A stretch of 64,000 nucleotides of DNA from Amycolatopsis bullii (GCF_014654205.1 NZ_BNAW01000024.1:61521-125520), one strand, 5' to 3'. Positions 1 through 9,173 are shown, counted from the first letter of the stretch. Notes: a model not told the origin generated them from the sequence alone. Numbers and translations are program-made.

Positions 1-652
1 GCGCGCGGCCCGCCATGAGCGCGTCGAGCTCCCGCAGGTACAGGTCGACGCGCAGGGCACCTTCCGCGTGGTGCGCCGCTTCGGGCGCCAGCGACTCCAC
101 GTGTCCTTTGAGGACGGTCAGCGCCACGGTGGCCGCGTCCCGCGCCGCGACGCTCAGCTCCCCGTACCGGCCCGGCGCGACCGCGCTGCTCACCGACGCG
201 TACGGTTCGCAGGCCGCCACCGCGTTGTCCACCAGGGCCACATTGGCGGGATCCACCCGCATCAGGACTTCGCGCACCGCCTGCAACGCCGGCATCGGAG
301 ACCCCGCCGAGCTCGGCACGTCGAGCCCGAAGAACCGGACCCCGCGGCCGCGCAGCCAGGTCACCATCTCGTGCACCTCGGCGGAGTCGCCGAGGCCGAA
401 GGTGAAGCCGTCACGCGCGATGTCGGCGACCTCGCCCGGGCCGCCCTGCAGCCAGGCATCGACCAGGTGCCCCTCGGGGAAGCCGCCTTCGAACCCGAGC
501 ACGGTGAACCCGCACTCGGTGACGAGGTGGCGCAGGAGGCGGTCGCGCAGCACGCCGAACTCGCGGATGTGATGGTTGTTCTCGCCGATGGCGACGACTT
601 CGGCGTCGCCGATCAGCTCGGCGATCTCGGCAACGTCGACGGTTCCTGTCAT
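1..652 (-). CDS. Erythromycin esterase family protein, C-terminus cut by window edge
   Basis: The reading frame is open from an ATG at 652 down to base 1, about 217 residues, with no stop, so the gene continues beyond the window. Near the N-terminus the peptide EVVAIGENNHHIREF matches the conserved Gly-Glu...His...Glu region of the erythromycin esterase (EreA/EreB/EreC-like, PF05139) superfamily, where the Glu and His act in catalysis. A further stretch, MVTWLRGRGVRFFGLDVP, also fits that family. Most chromosomal members have no proven macrolide substrate, so esterase activity on a macrolide is not claimed. It is transcribed away from the TetR gene at 684, with only 31 bases between the two starts, which suggests local control by that repressor. 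Confidence 0.8.
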   Translation of the reverse strand, partial: MTGTVDVAEIAELIGDAEVVAIGENNHHIREFGVLRDRLLRHLVTECGFTVLGFEGGFPEGHLVDAWLQGGPGEVADIARDGFTFGLGDSAEVHEMVTWLRGRGVRFFGLDVPSSAGSPMPALQAVREVLMRVDPANVALVDNAVAACEPYASVSSAVAPGRYGELSVAARDAATVALTVLKGHVESLAPEAAHHAEGALRVDLYLRELDALMAGRA

Positions 653-683
653 ACTGGGCACACTAACGCAACAGGAGTAGCAG

Positions 684-1319
684 TTGGCAACCGAGATTTC
701 CGGGACGAAGCGTCCGGGCGGCCGCACCGAGCGGACCCGTCTCGCCGCACTCGAGGCCACCCTCGAACTGCTCGGCGAACGCGGGTACGCGGAGCTGACC
801 GTCGAGGCGGTCGCCGAACGCTCCGGCGTGCACAAGACGACGCTGTACCGGCGCTGGGAGTCCGCCGAAGGCCTGGTCGCGGCCGCCCTGCTGATGGGCG
901 CCGAGCAGGAGTGGGCGGTGCCGGACACCGGTTCCCTCGAAGGCGACCTGCGCGCGATCAACCTGGAGCTGGTGCGCTACTTCACCACCCCGGGCGAGCG
1001 CGAGCTGCCCACGGCGTCGATCTCGGCGGCGTTTCTCTCCCCGCGCGCGGCCGACGCCCTGCGCGAGTTCTACGTCGACCGCCACGCCCGTTCGGCGGCC
1101 GCTGTGACCCGGGCGATCGAACGCGGCGAGGTCCCGCCCGGCACCGATCCCGTGGAGCCGGTGCGCGTGGCCTGCGGGCCGATCTTCTACCGCCTGTTCG
1201 TCTCCCGGGAAGGCGTGACGCCGAGAGACGCCGACATCGCCGCGAAGGCCGCCGCGGCCGCCGCGAAAGCCGGCGTGTTCACGGCAACCGGCGGCGGTAC
1301 CGCATCTCCTCCAGCGTGA
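684..1319 (+). CDS. TetR/AcrR family transcriptional regulator
   Basis: A 211-residue protein with a typical TetR N-terminal helix-turn-helix (residues about 15-60, including LTVEAVAERSGVHKTTLYRR) and an alpha-helical C-terminal ligand/dimer domain with a TetR_C-type core. The start is TTG at 684, preceded at 673-677 by AGGAG. It faces the esterase gene across a 31-base gap that must contain both promoters and probably its operator, so autoregulation and control of the esterase is the simplest reading. Its last 41 bases overlap the 3' end of the convergent GNAT gene. The ligand is unknown. Confidence 0.88.
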   Translation: MATEISGTKRPGGRTERTRLAALEATLELLGERGYAELTVEAVAERSGVHKTTLYRRWESAEGLVAAALLMGAEQEWAVPDTGSLEGDLRAINLELVRYFTTPGERELPTASISAAFLSPRAADALREFYVDRHARSAAAVTRAIERGEVPPGTDPVEPVRVACGPIFYRLFVSREGVTPRDADIAAKAAAAAAKAGVFTATGGGTASPPA

Positions 1320-1746
1320 CGCGCCCGTCGTCGATCGTCTCGGTCTGGCGGGCGTCGTCGTCCACCCAGCCCTGCCGGACGTAGAACGCCTTCGCGCGCT
1401 CGTTCGTCGCCAGCACCCACAGGACGGCGCTCTCGCCGGACATCTCCTCGACGGCCCGGTCGTGCAGCGCCCGGCCGAGGCCCCGGCCCCAGAACTCCGG
1501 CAGCAGATAGAGCGCGTACAGGTGCGAAGGCCCGAAGGCGGCGAAGCCCGCGATGACGCCGTCTTCCTCGGCGACGAGCACCCGGCCACCGCCGCCGATG
1601 CGCCGGGCCCACGCCGCCGCGCGTGACGAAGCCGAGAGCCGCGCGAGGAAGTCCGCCGGGATCAGGCCCTCGTACGCCGCCTGCCACGACCGCACGTGGA
1701 CCTCGCCGATCGCCTCGGCGTCGGCCACCGTGGCCGGGCGGATCAA
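1279..1746 (-). CDS. GNAT family N-acetyltransferase
   Basis: A 155-residue single-domain acetyltransferase. The acetyl-CoA binding motif is visible as LYLLPEFWGRGLGRALHD (about residues 78-95, the Q/RxxGxG/A signature) and a late NERAKAFYVRQGW beta-bulge typical of GNAT enzymes. The N-terminus MIRPATVADAEAIGEVHVRSW is also family-like. Substrate cannot be inferred. Its ATG at 1744-1746 overlaps the recG stop (ATGA), so it is translationally coupled as the last gene of the DAK2-recG-GNAT operon. Its 3' end overlaps the convergent TetR gene. Confidence 0.88.
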   Translation of the reverse strand: MIRPATVADAEAIGEVHVRSWQAAYEGLIPADFLARLSASSRAAAWARRIGGGGRVLVAEEDGVIAGFAAFGPSHLYALYLLPEFWGRGLGRALHDRAVEEMSGESAVLWVLATNERAKAFYVRQGWVDDDARQTETIDDGRVTLEEMRYRRRLP

Positions 1747-3896
1747 CTCTTCTCCAGGTACTCCGCGCGCTCGACGTCGACGACGTCGGCGACCATCTGC
1801 GCCAGGCCGCGGTACTTCGTCAGCTCCGGGTCCTGCGTGACGAGCTCCTGCGCCAAGGCCCGGGACGCGGCGATCACGTCCTCGTCGCGCAGCAGCGACA
1901 GCAGCTTCAGCGTGGACCGCTTCCCGGACTGCGCGGCGCCCAGGATGTCGCCTTCGCGGCGCAGCTCGAGGTCGAGGCGGGACAGCTCGAAGCCGTCCGT
2001 CGTGGACTCGACCGCCGCCAGCCGTTCACGGGTCGCCGTGCCGTCGAGGGCCTCGGTGACGAGCAGGCACAGCCCCGGCACACTGCCGCGGCCGACGCGG
2101 CCGCGCAGCTGGTGCAGCTGGCTGACGCCGAACCGGTCGGCGTCCATGATCACCATCGCGGTCGCGTTCGGCACGTTCACGCCGACCTCGATCACCGTGG
2201 TGGCCACGAGGACGTCCAGCTGGGCCGCCGTGAACGCCCGCATCACGGCGTCCTTGTCGTCGGGCGGCATCCGGCCGTGCAGCACGCCGATCTTCAGGCC
2301 CTGCAGCGGGCCGTGCTCCAGCTCGGGGGCCACTTCGAGGACCGCGAGCGGCGGCCGTTTGTCGCTCTTGTCCGACGGCGGTTCGTCGCCGATCCGCGGG
2401 CACACGACGTACGCCTGGTGTCCCTTGCCGACCTCTTCGCGCACCCGCTGCCAGATCCGCTCGAACCAGGCCGGCTTTTCGGCGACCGGCACGACCGTGG
2501 TCGCGATCGGCGACCGCCCGACCGGCATCTCGCGCAGCGCCGAGACCTCCAGGTCGCCGTACACGGTCATGGCGACCGTGCGCGGGATCGGCGTCGCCGT
2601 CATGACGAGGACGTGCGGGCTGGTGTCGCCGGACCCGCGGGTGCGCAGCGCGTCCCGTTGCTCGACGCCGAAGCGGTGCTGCTCGTCGACGACGGCGAGG
2701 CCGAGGTCGGCGAACTCGACGTGGTCCTGGATCAGCGCGTGCGTGCCGACGACGATGCCCGCCTCACCGCTGACGATCTCCAGCAGCGACTTCTTGCGTT
2801 CCTTCGCCCCCATCGACCCGGTCAGGAGTGTCACGCGCGTGGCGTTCTCCGCCGCTCCCAGCTCGCCCGCCTGGCCGAGGTCGCCGAGCATTTCCCGCAG
2901 CGACCGCGCGTGCTGCGCGGCCAGGACCTCGGTCGGCGCGAGCATGGCGGCCTGCCGCCCGTTGTCGACGACCTGCAGCATCGCCCGCAGCGCGACCACG
3001 GTCTTGCCCGAGCCGACCTCGCCCTGCAGCAGCCGGTTCATCGGGTGCTCGGACGCCAGGTCCGCGGCGATCTCGTCGCCGATCCCCCGCTGGCCCGCGG
3101 TGAGGTCGAAGGGCAGCCGCTTGTCGAAGGCGTCCAGCAGGCCGCCGCTGACGTGCGGGTTCGCCTTCGCCGGGCGCGAGATGGCCGAGTGGCGCCGCTG
3201 CGCGAAGATCAGCTGGACGGCCATGGCTTCGTCCCACTTGAGCCGCTTCTTCGACGCCTCCAGGTGCGCCCAGTTCTCCGGGCGGTGGATGCCGCGCAGC
3301 GCGTTGTCGAGGTCGGCGAGCTTGTGCAGCCGCCGCAGCTCGGCGGGCATCGGGTCGTCGTCGACCTCGAGGACGTCGAGGACCTGGCGCACGCACTTGG
3401 CGATCGACCAGGTCGGCATGCCCTGCGCCGCCGGGTAGACCGGGATGATCGCGGCGAGGAAGTCGTCCATCGCCTCCTCGGCGCGGTCGGCCTCGAACAG
3501 CTCGTACTCGGGGTTGGTCAGCTGCAGGGTGTCGCGGAAGGCGGACACCTTGCCGGCGAACAGGCCGGTCTTACCGGGGACGAGGTCCTTCTCGCGCCAG
3601 GCCTGGTTGAAGAACGCGCAGGTCAGCCGCCGTTTTCCGTCGGTGATGACCATGTCGAGGATGGTCCCGTTGCGGGCCTTCATCCGCCGCTTGCTCACCT
3701 TTTCGATGCGCGCCAGCACGGTGGCGTGCTCGCCCAGCTCGAGGCCGTGGATGTCGGTGAGCTCGCCGCGCTCGGCGTAGCGGCGCGGGTAGTGGCGCAG
3801 CAGGTCGCTGACCGTCTCGATGCCCAGCGACGTGGCGAGCGCCTTCGCCGTCTTGGCGCCCAGCAGCAACGGCAGCTTGTCGCGCAGTCCGGCCAT
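1743..3896 (-). CDS. recG: ATP-dependent DNA helicase RecG
   Basis: A 717-residue superfamily 2 helicase that remodels stalled replication forks and Holliday junctions. The N-terminal part contains the OB-fold wedge domain (about residues 55-150). The helicase core shows Walker A QGEVGSGKT, motif II as DEQHRFG (the RecG-type DExH variant), motif III MTATPIPRT, and the TTVIEVGVNVPNA and QLHQLRGRVGRG motifs V/VI typical of RecG. The length matches actinobacterial RecG. It starts three bases after the upstream DAK2 gene ends and overlaps the GNAT gene, so all three form one operon. The position matches Rv2973c in Mycobacterium. Confidence 0.97.
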   Translation of the reverse strand: MAGLRDKLPLLLGAKTAKALATSLGIETVSDLLRHYPRRYAERGELTDIHGLELGEHATVLARIEKVSKRRMKARNGTILDMVITDGKRRLTCAFFNQAWREKDLVPGKTGLFAGKVSAFRDTLQLTNPEYELFEADRAEEAMDDFLAAIIPVYPAAQGMPTWSIAKCVRQVLDVLEVDDDPMPAELRRLHKLADLDNALRGIHRPENWAHLEASKKRLKWDEAMAVQLIFAQRRHSAISRPAKANPHVSGGLLDAFDKRLPFDLTAGQRGIGDEIAADLASEHPMNRLLQGEVGSGKTVVALRAMLQVVDNGRQAAMLAPTEVLAAQHARSLREMLGDLGQAGELGAAENATRVTLLTGSMGAKERKKSLLEIVSGEAGIVVGTHALIQDHVEFADLGLAVVDEQHRFGVEQRDALRTRGSGDTSPHVLVMTATPIPRTVAMTVYGDLEVSALREMPVGRSPIATTVVPVAEKPAWFERIWQRVREEVGKGHQAYVVCPRIGDEPPSDKSDKRPPLAVLEVAPELEHGPLQGLKIGVLHGRMPPDDKDAVMRAFTAAQLDVLVATTVIEVGVNVPNATAMVIMDADRFGVSQLHQLRGRVGRGSVPGLCLLVTEALDGTATRERLAAVESTTDGFELSRLDLELRREGDILGAAQSGKRSTLKLLSLLRDEDVIAASRALAQELVTQDPELTKYRGLAQMVADVVDVERAEYLEKS

Positions 3897-3899
3897 CGG

Positions 3900-5471
3900 C
3901 TATTCGACTCCCATCAGCAGCACGGCGTCCGCCTGGCCGCTGGCGTAGCAGGTCAGTTCCACCTCCGGGTGCTCCACCCGCAGCTGCTCCGCGAGTTCCC
4001 CGGCGACCCCCGGCGGGGCCGCCGCCCCGCTGAGCACCGTCACCAGTTCGCCGCCGAGCGCCAGCATCCGGTTCAGCACCTTCATCGCGGCCGCGACCAG
4101 GTTCGTCTCCGACGCCGGCGCGGGCTCGATCAGCACCACTTCGTCGTCGACCAGGCCGACCACGTCGCCGGACTGGGCCCGGCCCACCCAGGTTAGCGAC
4201 TCCTCCTGGGCGATCCGCAGTTCGCCACGCCTGGTCGCGGCGGCCGCTTCGGCCATCGCGACGACGTCGTCGTTGGTGCGGCGCCCGGCGTCGTGCACGG
4301 CGAGGGCGGCCAGCACCTGCACCGGCGACGCGCACGGGATGACCACGACGTCCCGGTCGGCGGCCATCGCGTGCCCGGCCGCGGCGTCGGCCGCGGCGGT
4401 GAGCGCGACGCTGCCGGGCAACACGGTCACCTGCTGCCCAGCGGCCTCGTTGAGCAGGCCGATCATGTCCTCGACGCTCGGCGTCCCGCCCTCGGGCACG
4501 GCCAGCACCGGGATGCTTTCGGCACGCAGCAGCTCGGCCAGGGCCCCACCGTGGACGACGGCGACGACCGTGCGGTCGATCCCGCCGCCCGGCTCGATCG
4601 GCGTCGGCGTGAGCAAGGGTTCGACGCGGATCTTGCGCGGGCGGCCCAGCGCCAGCCCGGCCTCGATGGCGGCGCCGATGTCGGCGCAGTGGACGTGCAC
4701 GGCGTGGCTGCCCGAGCCGTCGCCGGCCACCGTGACGCTGTCGCCGAGGCCGCTCAGCTCCTTGCGCAGGGTCGGGAGGCTCGCCTCGTCGACGCCGTCG
4801 AGGAGGTACATGACCTCCCAGGCGTAGGCCTCGGCGTGCGCGGGGGCCTCGAGGGCGTGGTCGTGCTCGACGGGGGCACCGGTGAGCACGGCGACGAGAG
4901 CGTCGAGCACGGCGACGAGGCCGCGCGCCCCGGCGTCGACGACTCCGGCCCTGGCCAGCGCGGGCAGCTGCTCGGGCGTCTTCTCGAGGGCGTGCGCGGC
5001 CTCTTTCGCGGCTTTCGCGGCGATTTCGGGCAGGGAGCTCGTGTCGCCGCGGACGGCGAGGGCGACGGCGTGCAGGACGGTGAGGATGGTCCCGGCGACC
5101 GGGCGGCTGACGGCCCCGGTGGCGACCTCGTCGGCGTGCCCCAGCGCGTTCGCCAGCCACGCGCCGTCCAGCTCGCCTTCGGCGCGGTCGGCGAGCCCGC
5201 GCACGACCTGGGAGAGGATCACGCCCGAGTTGCCCTTGGCGGAGGCCACCGCGCCGCGCGCGAGGATCTTCAGCGCTTCGGCGGCGGTTTCCGGCGTGTC
5301 CTGCTCGAGTTCCCGGGCCGCACCGGTCATCGTGAAGAGCATGTTGGAGCCGGTGTCGGAGTCCGCCACGGGGTAGACGTTGATCTCGTCGATGGCCGGC
5401 CGCAGGCTCGCCAGGCTGCGCACACAACCCGCAGCCCAGGCCGACACCGCCGCCGTGTCCAGCACCCGCAC
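3900..5471 (-). CDS. DAK2 domain protein, FakA/YloV-like kinase
   Basis: About 523 residues. The N-terminal DhaL/DAK2 kinase domain (residues about 1-200) carries the nucleotide-binding signature NVYPVADSDTGSNM, and GNSGVILSQVVRGLAD follows. The C-terminal half matches the FakA/YloV accessory region. In Firmicutes FakA phosphorylates fatty acids delivered by FakB; the same role here is inference, and no fakB/degV gene lies nearby. The GTG at 5471 is chosen because AGGAGGTT stands seven bases upstream; an upstream in-frame ATG at 5594 would run into the rpmB promoter region and lacks such a site. It is the first gene of the recG operon and is divergent from rpmB. Orthologue position: Rv2974c. 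Confidence 0.85.
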   Translation of the reverse strand: MRVLDTAAVSAWAAGCVRSLASLRPAIDEINVYPVADSDTGSNMLFTMTGAARELEQDTPETAAEALKILARGAVASAKGNSGVILSQVVRGLADRAEGELDGAWLANALGHADEVATGAVSRPVAGTILTVLHAVALAVRGDTSSLPEIAAKAAKEAAHALEKTPEQLPALARAGVVDAGARGLVAVLDALVAVLTGAPVEHDHALEAPAHAEAYAWEVMYLLDGVDEASLPTLRKELSGLGDSVTVAGDGSGSHAVHVHCADIGAAIEAGLALGRPRKIRVEPLLTPTPIEPGGGIDRTVVAVVHGGALAELLRAESIPVLAVPEGGTPSVEDMIGLLNEAAGQQVTVLPGSVALTAAADAAAGHAMAADRDVVVIPCASPVQVLAALAVHDAGRRTNDDVVAMAEAAAATRRGELRIAQEESLTWVGRAQSGDVVGLVDDEVVLIEPAPASETNLVAAAMKVLNRMLALGGELVTVLSGAAAPPGVAGELAEQLRVEHPEVELTCYASGQADAVLLMGVE

Positions 5472-5605
5472 CCCGTAACCTCCTACCCGGTTCCCGGGCA
5501 GCGTATCGACCCGGTGCCGGGGCCCTCGATCGCAGTAGTTACTATGGTCGAGTTGCCCAGTGCATCTGGGCTCATTTCTATGACCCAGATCCAAAGGAGT
5601 TCGAC

Positions 5606-5797
5606 GTGGCTGCCGTGTGCGACGTCTGTGGCAAGGGACCGGGCTTCGGCAAGGCGGTCTCGCACTCCCACCGCCGTACCAACCGCCGGTGGAACCCGAA
5701 CATCCAGACCGTCCACGCCAAGGTGGGTGTGTCCCAGCGCAAGCGCCTGAACGTGTGCACCTCCTGCATCAAGGCGGGCAAGGTCGTCCGGGGCTGA
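5606..5797 (+). CDS. rpmB: 50S ribosomal protein L28
   Basis: A 63-residue ribosomal protein starting at GTG 5606, with AAAGGAG upstream. It has the L28 fold residues SHSHRRTNRRWNPNIQ and two Cys pairs, CDVCGKGP near the N-terminus and CTSCIKAG near the C-terminus, so it is the zinc-binding (C+) form of L28. Actinobacteria often encode an additional Cys-free paralogue in zinc-responsive loci; none is in this window. It stands alone, divergent from the DAK2 gene, and ends before a strong hairpin terminator shared with the convergent hydrolase gene. Confidence 0.97.
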   Translation: MAAVCDVCGKGPGFGKAVSHSHRRTNRRWNPNIQTVHAKVGVSQRKRLNVCTSCIKAGKVVRG

Positions 5798-5817
5798 CGC
5801 TGCAGCGAAGTTGGGGA

Positions 5818-5850
5818 TGGCGGGTGCTCTCCGGAGCACCCGCCATTTTC
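5818..5850. terminator. Bidirectional intrinsic terminator between rpmB and hydrolase gene
   Basis: Twelve-base perfect arms at 5818-5829 and 5834-5845 enclose a 4-base loop and are followed by TTTTC. It lies 20 bases after the rpmB stop and just before the end of the convergent hydrolase gene, so it can serve both. Confidence 0.9.
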
Positions 5851-5854
5851 CTGT

Positions 5855-6622
5855 CTACTTGAGGAAATCCGTCAGCAGATCCTTGAGCGTCTCCGGGTAC
5901 TGCAGCACGCCGTGGTCCTGGCCTTCGAGGGTCTCGTGCCGGGCGCCGGGCACCGCCTCGGCCGCCGCGCGGGCGCCTGCCTGGAGCGCGTCGTCGCTGG
6001 CGCCGCCGCCGATCACCAGCGTCGGGATCTCGATGCGGGCCAGCGAGTCACGCGGCCGGGCGTCCGGGCCGCAGATCGTCAGGTCGTACGGCAGCGTGTG
6101 CGCCAGCGCCGTGAACCAGCCCCACACCGGAGCCTGCTTCATCCCCTCGATCATCTCCGTCGGGGTGCCCGCGACCTGCAGGAACGTCGCCACCGCACCA
6201 TCCCGGTCCCCCGCCGCCAGCCGGGCGCGCACCTCGTCGGCGACGTCGGCCCGCGGGTGCTCGTCGGTCGCGTACGGCGGCTCGTACGCCACCACGCGCT
6301 CGATCCCGATCCCCGCGGCGGCCGCCTCCAGGGCCAGGACCGCCCCCGAGGAGTGCCCGAACACCGACGCCGTCCCACCCACGTGGGCGATCAACGCCGC
6401 CAGGTCCTCGATCTCGCGCTCGATCGCGTAGGAAGCCGAGTCACCGGAGTCACCGCGGCCGCGGCGGTCGTAGTTGACCACCGTGAAGTCGCCGGCCAGG
6501 ACCTCCGCCAGGCCCACCGTGGTCGTCCGGTCGTTGAACGCGCCGCCGATCAGGATCACCGGCGGGCCGTCGCCGCGCTGCTCGAAGAAGATGGTCGTGC
6601 CGTCGGCCGAGGTGACGTTCAT
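5855..6622 (-). CDS. Alpha/beta-fold hydrolase
   Basis: A 255-residue alpha/beta hydrolase. The nucleophile elbow is VFGHSSGAVL (Ser about residue 92), the oxyanion region is LIGGAF near residue 24, NYDRRGRGDSG is the typical strand-4 motif, and the catalytic His is in GQDHGVLQYP near the C-terminus. No signal peptide. The ATG at 6622 has GGAGG closely upstream. Substrate is unknown. It is convergent with rpmB and lies downstream of ung with a 65-base gap in the same direction. Confidence 0.85.
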   Translation of the reverse strand: MNVTSADGTTIFFEQRGDGPPVILIGGAFNDRTTTVGLAEVLAGDFTVVNYDRRGRGDSGDSASYAIEREIEDLAALIAHVGGTASVFGHSSGAVLALEAAAAGIGIERVVAYEPPYATDEHPRADVADEVRARLAAGDRDGAVATFLQVAGTPTEMIEGMKQAPVWGWFTALAHTLPYDLTICGPDARPRDSLARIEIPTLVIGGGASDDALQAGARAAAEAVPGARHETLEGQDHGVLQYPETLKDLLTDFLK

Positions 6623-6687
6623 GGTTTCCTCCGGAAAGGGTGCGTTTCCCCTTGGTCGGAGCCGTCACGCGGATCCGGACACCGAAC

Positions 6688-7374
6688 CTACGGCAGTTTC
6701 CAGTCCACCGGCGCCGCACCTTGCTGCTCCAGGAGCTGGTTGGCCCGGCTGAACGGGCGCGAGCCGAAGAAGCCGTTGTGCGCCGAGAGCGGGCTCGGGT
6801 GCGCGGACTCGATGCACGGGACGTCCCCCAGCATCGGCCGCAGGTTGCGGGCGTTGCGGCCCCACAGGATCGCCACCATCGGCTCCGAGCGGGCCGCGAG
6901 GGCCTTGATCGCCTGCTCGGTGACCGCTTCCCAGCCCTTGCCCTGGTGTGAGTTCGACTTCCCGGGCTGCACGGTCAGCGACCGGTTGAGCAGCAGCACG
7001 CCCTGCTCGGCCCACGGCGTCAGGTCGCCGTTGGACGGCTGCGGGTGGCCGAGGTCGTCGCAGTACTCCTTGTAGATGTTGATCAGGCTCTTCGGGATCG
7101 GCCGGACGTCCGGCGCCACGGAGAAGCTCAGGCCCACCGCGTGCCCCGGCGTCGGGTACGGGTCCTGGCCGACGATCAGCACGCGCACGTCGTGGAACGG
7201 TTGCTTGAACGCCCGCAGCACGTGCTCCCCCGCCGGCAGGTAGGTCCGGCCCGCGGCGATCTCCGCGCGGAGGAACTCCCCCATCGCGGCGACCTGCGGC
7301 GCCACCGGTTCGAGGGCTTTCGCCCAGCCTGCCTCGACGATGTCCTGCAGCGGTCGTGCGGTCACGGCGCGCAA
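6688..7374 (-). CDS. ung: Uracil-DNA glycosylase, family 1
   Basis: A 228-residue family 1 UDG that removes uracil from DNA. The water-activating loop is GQDPYPTPGHAVGLSFSV (catalytic Asp), the uracil-recognition segment LLLNRSLTV contains the usual Asn, and the Leu-intercalation loop is HPSPLSAHNGFFG (catalytic His). The start is TTG 7374 or the in-frame GTG three codons later; neither has a strong ribosome site. Directly upstream, same strand, is the gamma-carbonic-anhydrase-like gene. Its neighbourhood matches Rv2976c. Confidence 0.97.
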   Translation of the reverse strand: MRAVTARPLQDIVEAGWAKALEPVAPQVAAMGEFLRAEIAAGRTYLPAGEHVLRAFKQPFHDVRVLIVGQDPYPTPGHAVGLSFSVAPDVRPIPKSLINIYKEYCDDLGHPQPSNGDLTPWAEQGVLLLNRSLTVQPGKSNSHQGKGWEAVTEQAIKALAARSEPMVAILWGRNARNLRPMLGDVPCIESAHPSPLSAHNGFFGSRPFSRANQLLEQQGAAPVDWKLP

Positions 7375-7395
7375 GCCTACCGGGCGTGGCCGGCG

Positions 7396-7926
7396 TCACC
7401 CGAGCGGGTCGAGCCGCCTCAGCTCCGTCTTGAACCGGCGCCCGCGCTCGACGTAGGACTCCACCACCATCGCGATGTTCTCCGGCCCGAACGACTTGTT
7501 CTCCCGCACCCTCGCCGGGACGCCGAGGGCGATTTCCCCGGTCTTGACGTGGAAGCCGTACGAGAGCACCGCGCCCGCGCCGACCATGCCGCCGTCCTCG
7601 ATCACCGAGCCGTTGAGCACCACCGAGCCGGACGCGATCAGGCAGCCGGTGCCGATCGTCGCGCCTTCGACGTGCACCGCGTGCCCGATCGCCGACGACG
7701 GTCCGAGGATCGTCGGGTGCCGCCCGGTGCAGTGCAGGACGCAGCCGTCCTGGACGTTCGAGCGCTCGCCGATCTCGATGTACCCGTGGTCGCCGCGCAG
7801 GACGGTCTGCGGCCACACCGACGCGTGCGCGCCGATCCGGACGTCGCCGATGACCGTCGCGTCCGGGTGGACGTAGGCGTCGGGGTGGATCGTCGGCTCG
7901 AGCGAACCGAGTGCGTAGATCGGCAT
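7396..7926 (-). CDS. Gamma-carbonic-anhydrase-like hexapeptide-repeat protein
   Basis: A 176-residue left-handed beta-helix protein with repeated [LIV]GxxxxI hexapeptides (for example HPDATVIGDVRIGAHASVW). It conserves the YrdA/gamma-CA metal ligands as His in VLHCTGRHP and GHAVHVEG and an Arg/Asp pair in VLRGDHGYIEIG. Proteins of this family bind Zn but many lack measured carbonic anhydrase activity. The ATG at 7926 is chosen because GGAGG lies seven bases upstream; a longer in-frame start at 8016 would overlap the divergent galactosidase gene. It precedes ung by 21 bases. Confidence 0.88.
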   Translation of the reverse strand: MPIYALGSLEPTIHPDAYVHPDATVIGDVRIGAHASVWPQTVLRGDHGYIEIGERSNVQDGCVLHCTGRHPTILGPSSAIGHAVHVEGATIGTGCLIASGSVVLNGSVIEDGGMVGAGAVLSYGFHVKTGEIALGVPARVRENKSFGPENIAMVVESYVERGRRFKTELRRLDPLG

Positions 7927-7958
7927 GCCGCCTCCGGGTGACCGCGGTTTCACTTCCC

Positions 7959-9173
7959 GTGCGATTGGATCACGGCATCGCCGCTCAGCCACAGACCCGT
8001 CCGGGAAGCACGGCACTCGTGCTCCTCCTCGTCGTGCTGACCTGGCTGCTCAGCCTGCCGGTCGCCGCGCCCGCGCTCGCGAACGGCCTGGCCGGCACCC
8101 CGCCGATGGGCTGGAACAGCTGGAACCAGGTCCGCTGCTACGACCTCACCGAAGACGTCGTGCGCAACGCCGCCGACGCGCTCGCGGACACCGGCCTGCG
8201 TGACGCGGGTTACCAGTACGTCGTCGTCGACGACTGCTGGCAGGCACCCACGCGGGCCGCCGACGGCTCGCTACAGGCGGATCCGAAGCGGTTCCCGCAC
8301 GGCATCGCCGACCTAGCCGACTACGTGCACTCGCGCGGCCTGCTGTTCGGCATCTACGCCGTGCCCGGCAGCCGGACCTGCGCCATGGCGAACGACGCCT
8401 ACCCGGCCTCGGGCATCGGCTCGCTGGGCCACGAGCGCCAGGACGCCGAGACGTTCGGCCGCTGGGGCGTCGACTACCTCAAGTACGACTGGTGCAACGC
8501 CGACACCGTCGACGGCCTCGACCGGAAGGCCGCGTTCGAGAAGATGCGCGACGAACTGGCCGCGCTGCCCCGCCCGATCGCCTACGCGATCTCCGAGTAC
8601 GGCGTGTCGAGCCCCTGGACCTGAGCCCGGCCGGTGGCGAACCTGTGGCGCACCACCTACGACCTGGTTCCGACCTGGGAGTCGGTGCTCGCGACGATCG
8701 ACCGGCAGGCCGGCGTCGCCGTCCACAGCGGCTCCCCGGGCGGCTGGAACGACCCGGACATGCTGCAGGTCGGCAACGGGACGCTGACCGCCGACGAGTC
8801 GCGAGCGCACTTCAGCGTCTGGGCCGTGCTGAACGCGCCGCTGTTCGCCGGCACCGACCCGGCGAAGCTGAGCGGCACCGACCTCGCGACGCTGGGCAAC
8901 GCCGAGGCGATCGCCGTCGACCAGGACTTCGCGGGCAGCCAGGGACGGCAGCTCGACGCGGGCCCCGGCTACCAGGTGTGGGGAAAGCCGTTGAGCGACG
9001 GCGGTTTCGCGGTGGTGCTGCTGAACACCGGCAGCACCACCGCGACCGTCTCCGCGTCGATCCCGGGGTCGTGGAACGTCCGCGACCTGTGGGCCCATCG
9101 GGAGGCCGGGGCCGCCGTGTCGGCGTCCCTGCGGCCCCACGCGGCGGCCCTGCTGAAGCTCACGCCGAGGTGA
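7959..9173 (+). pseudogene. GH27 alpha-galactosidase interrupted by an in-frame TGA
   Basis: A secreted glycoside hydrolase family 27 enzyme in one continuous frame except for a TGA at 8622-8624. Visible features are a signal peptide (LVLLLVVLTWLLSLPVAAPA), the family start NGLAGTPPMGWNSWN, the nucleophile region YLKYDWCNAD, the acid/base region GWNDPDMLQVGNG and a C-terminal beta-sandwich. The stop falls in a motif that in relatives reads PWTWARPV.NLWRTT; here it is PWT-stop-ARPVANLWRTT, so one TGG to TGA change explains it. Everything downstream is intact, so the lesion is recent or a sequencing error. The start is uncertain: GTG 7959 has no clear ribosome site. Confidence 0.85.

Noticed and set aside
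8622..8624. Selenocysteine or programmed readthrough at the TGA of the galactosidase
   Set aside because: GH27 enzymes have Trp here and no selenocysteine insertion hairpin was evident; a point mutation or read error is simpler.
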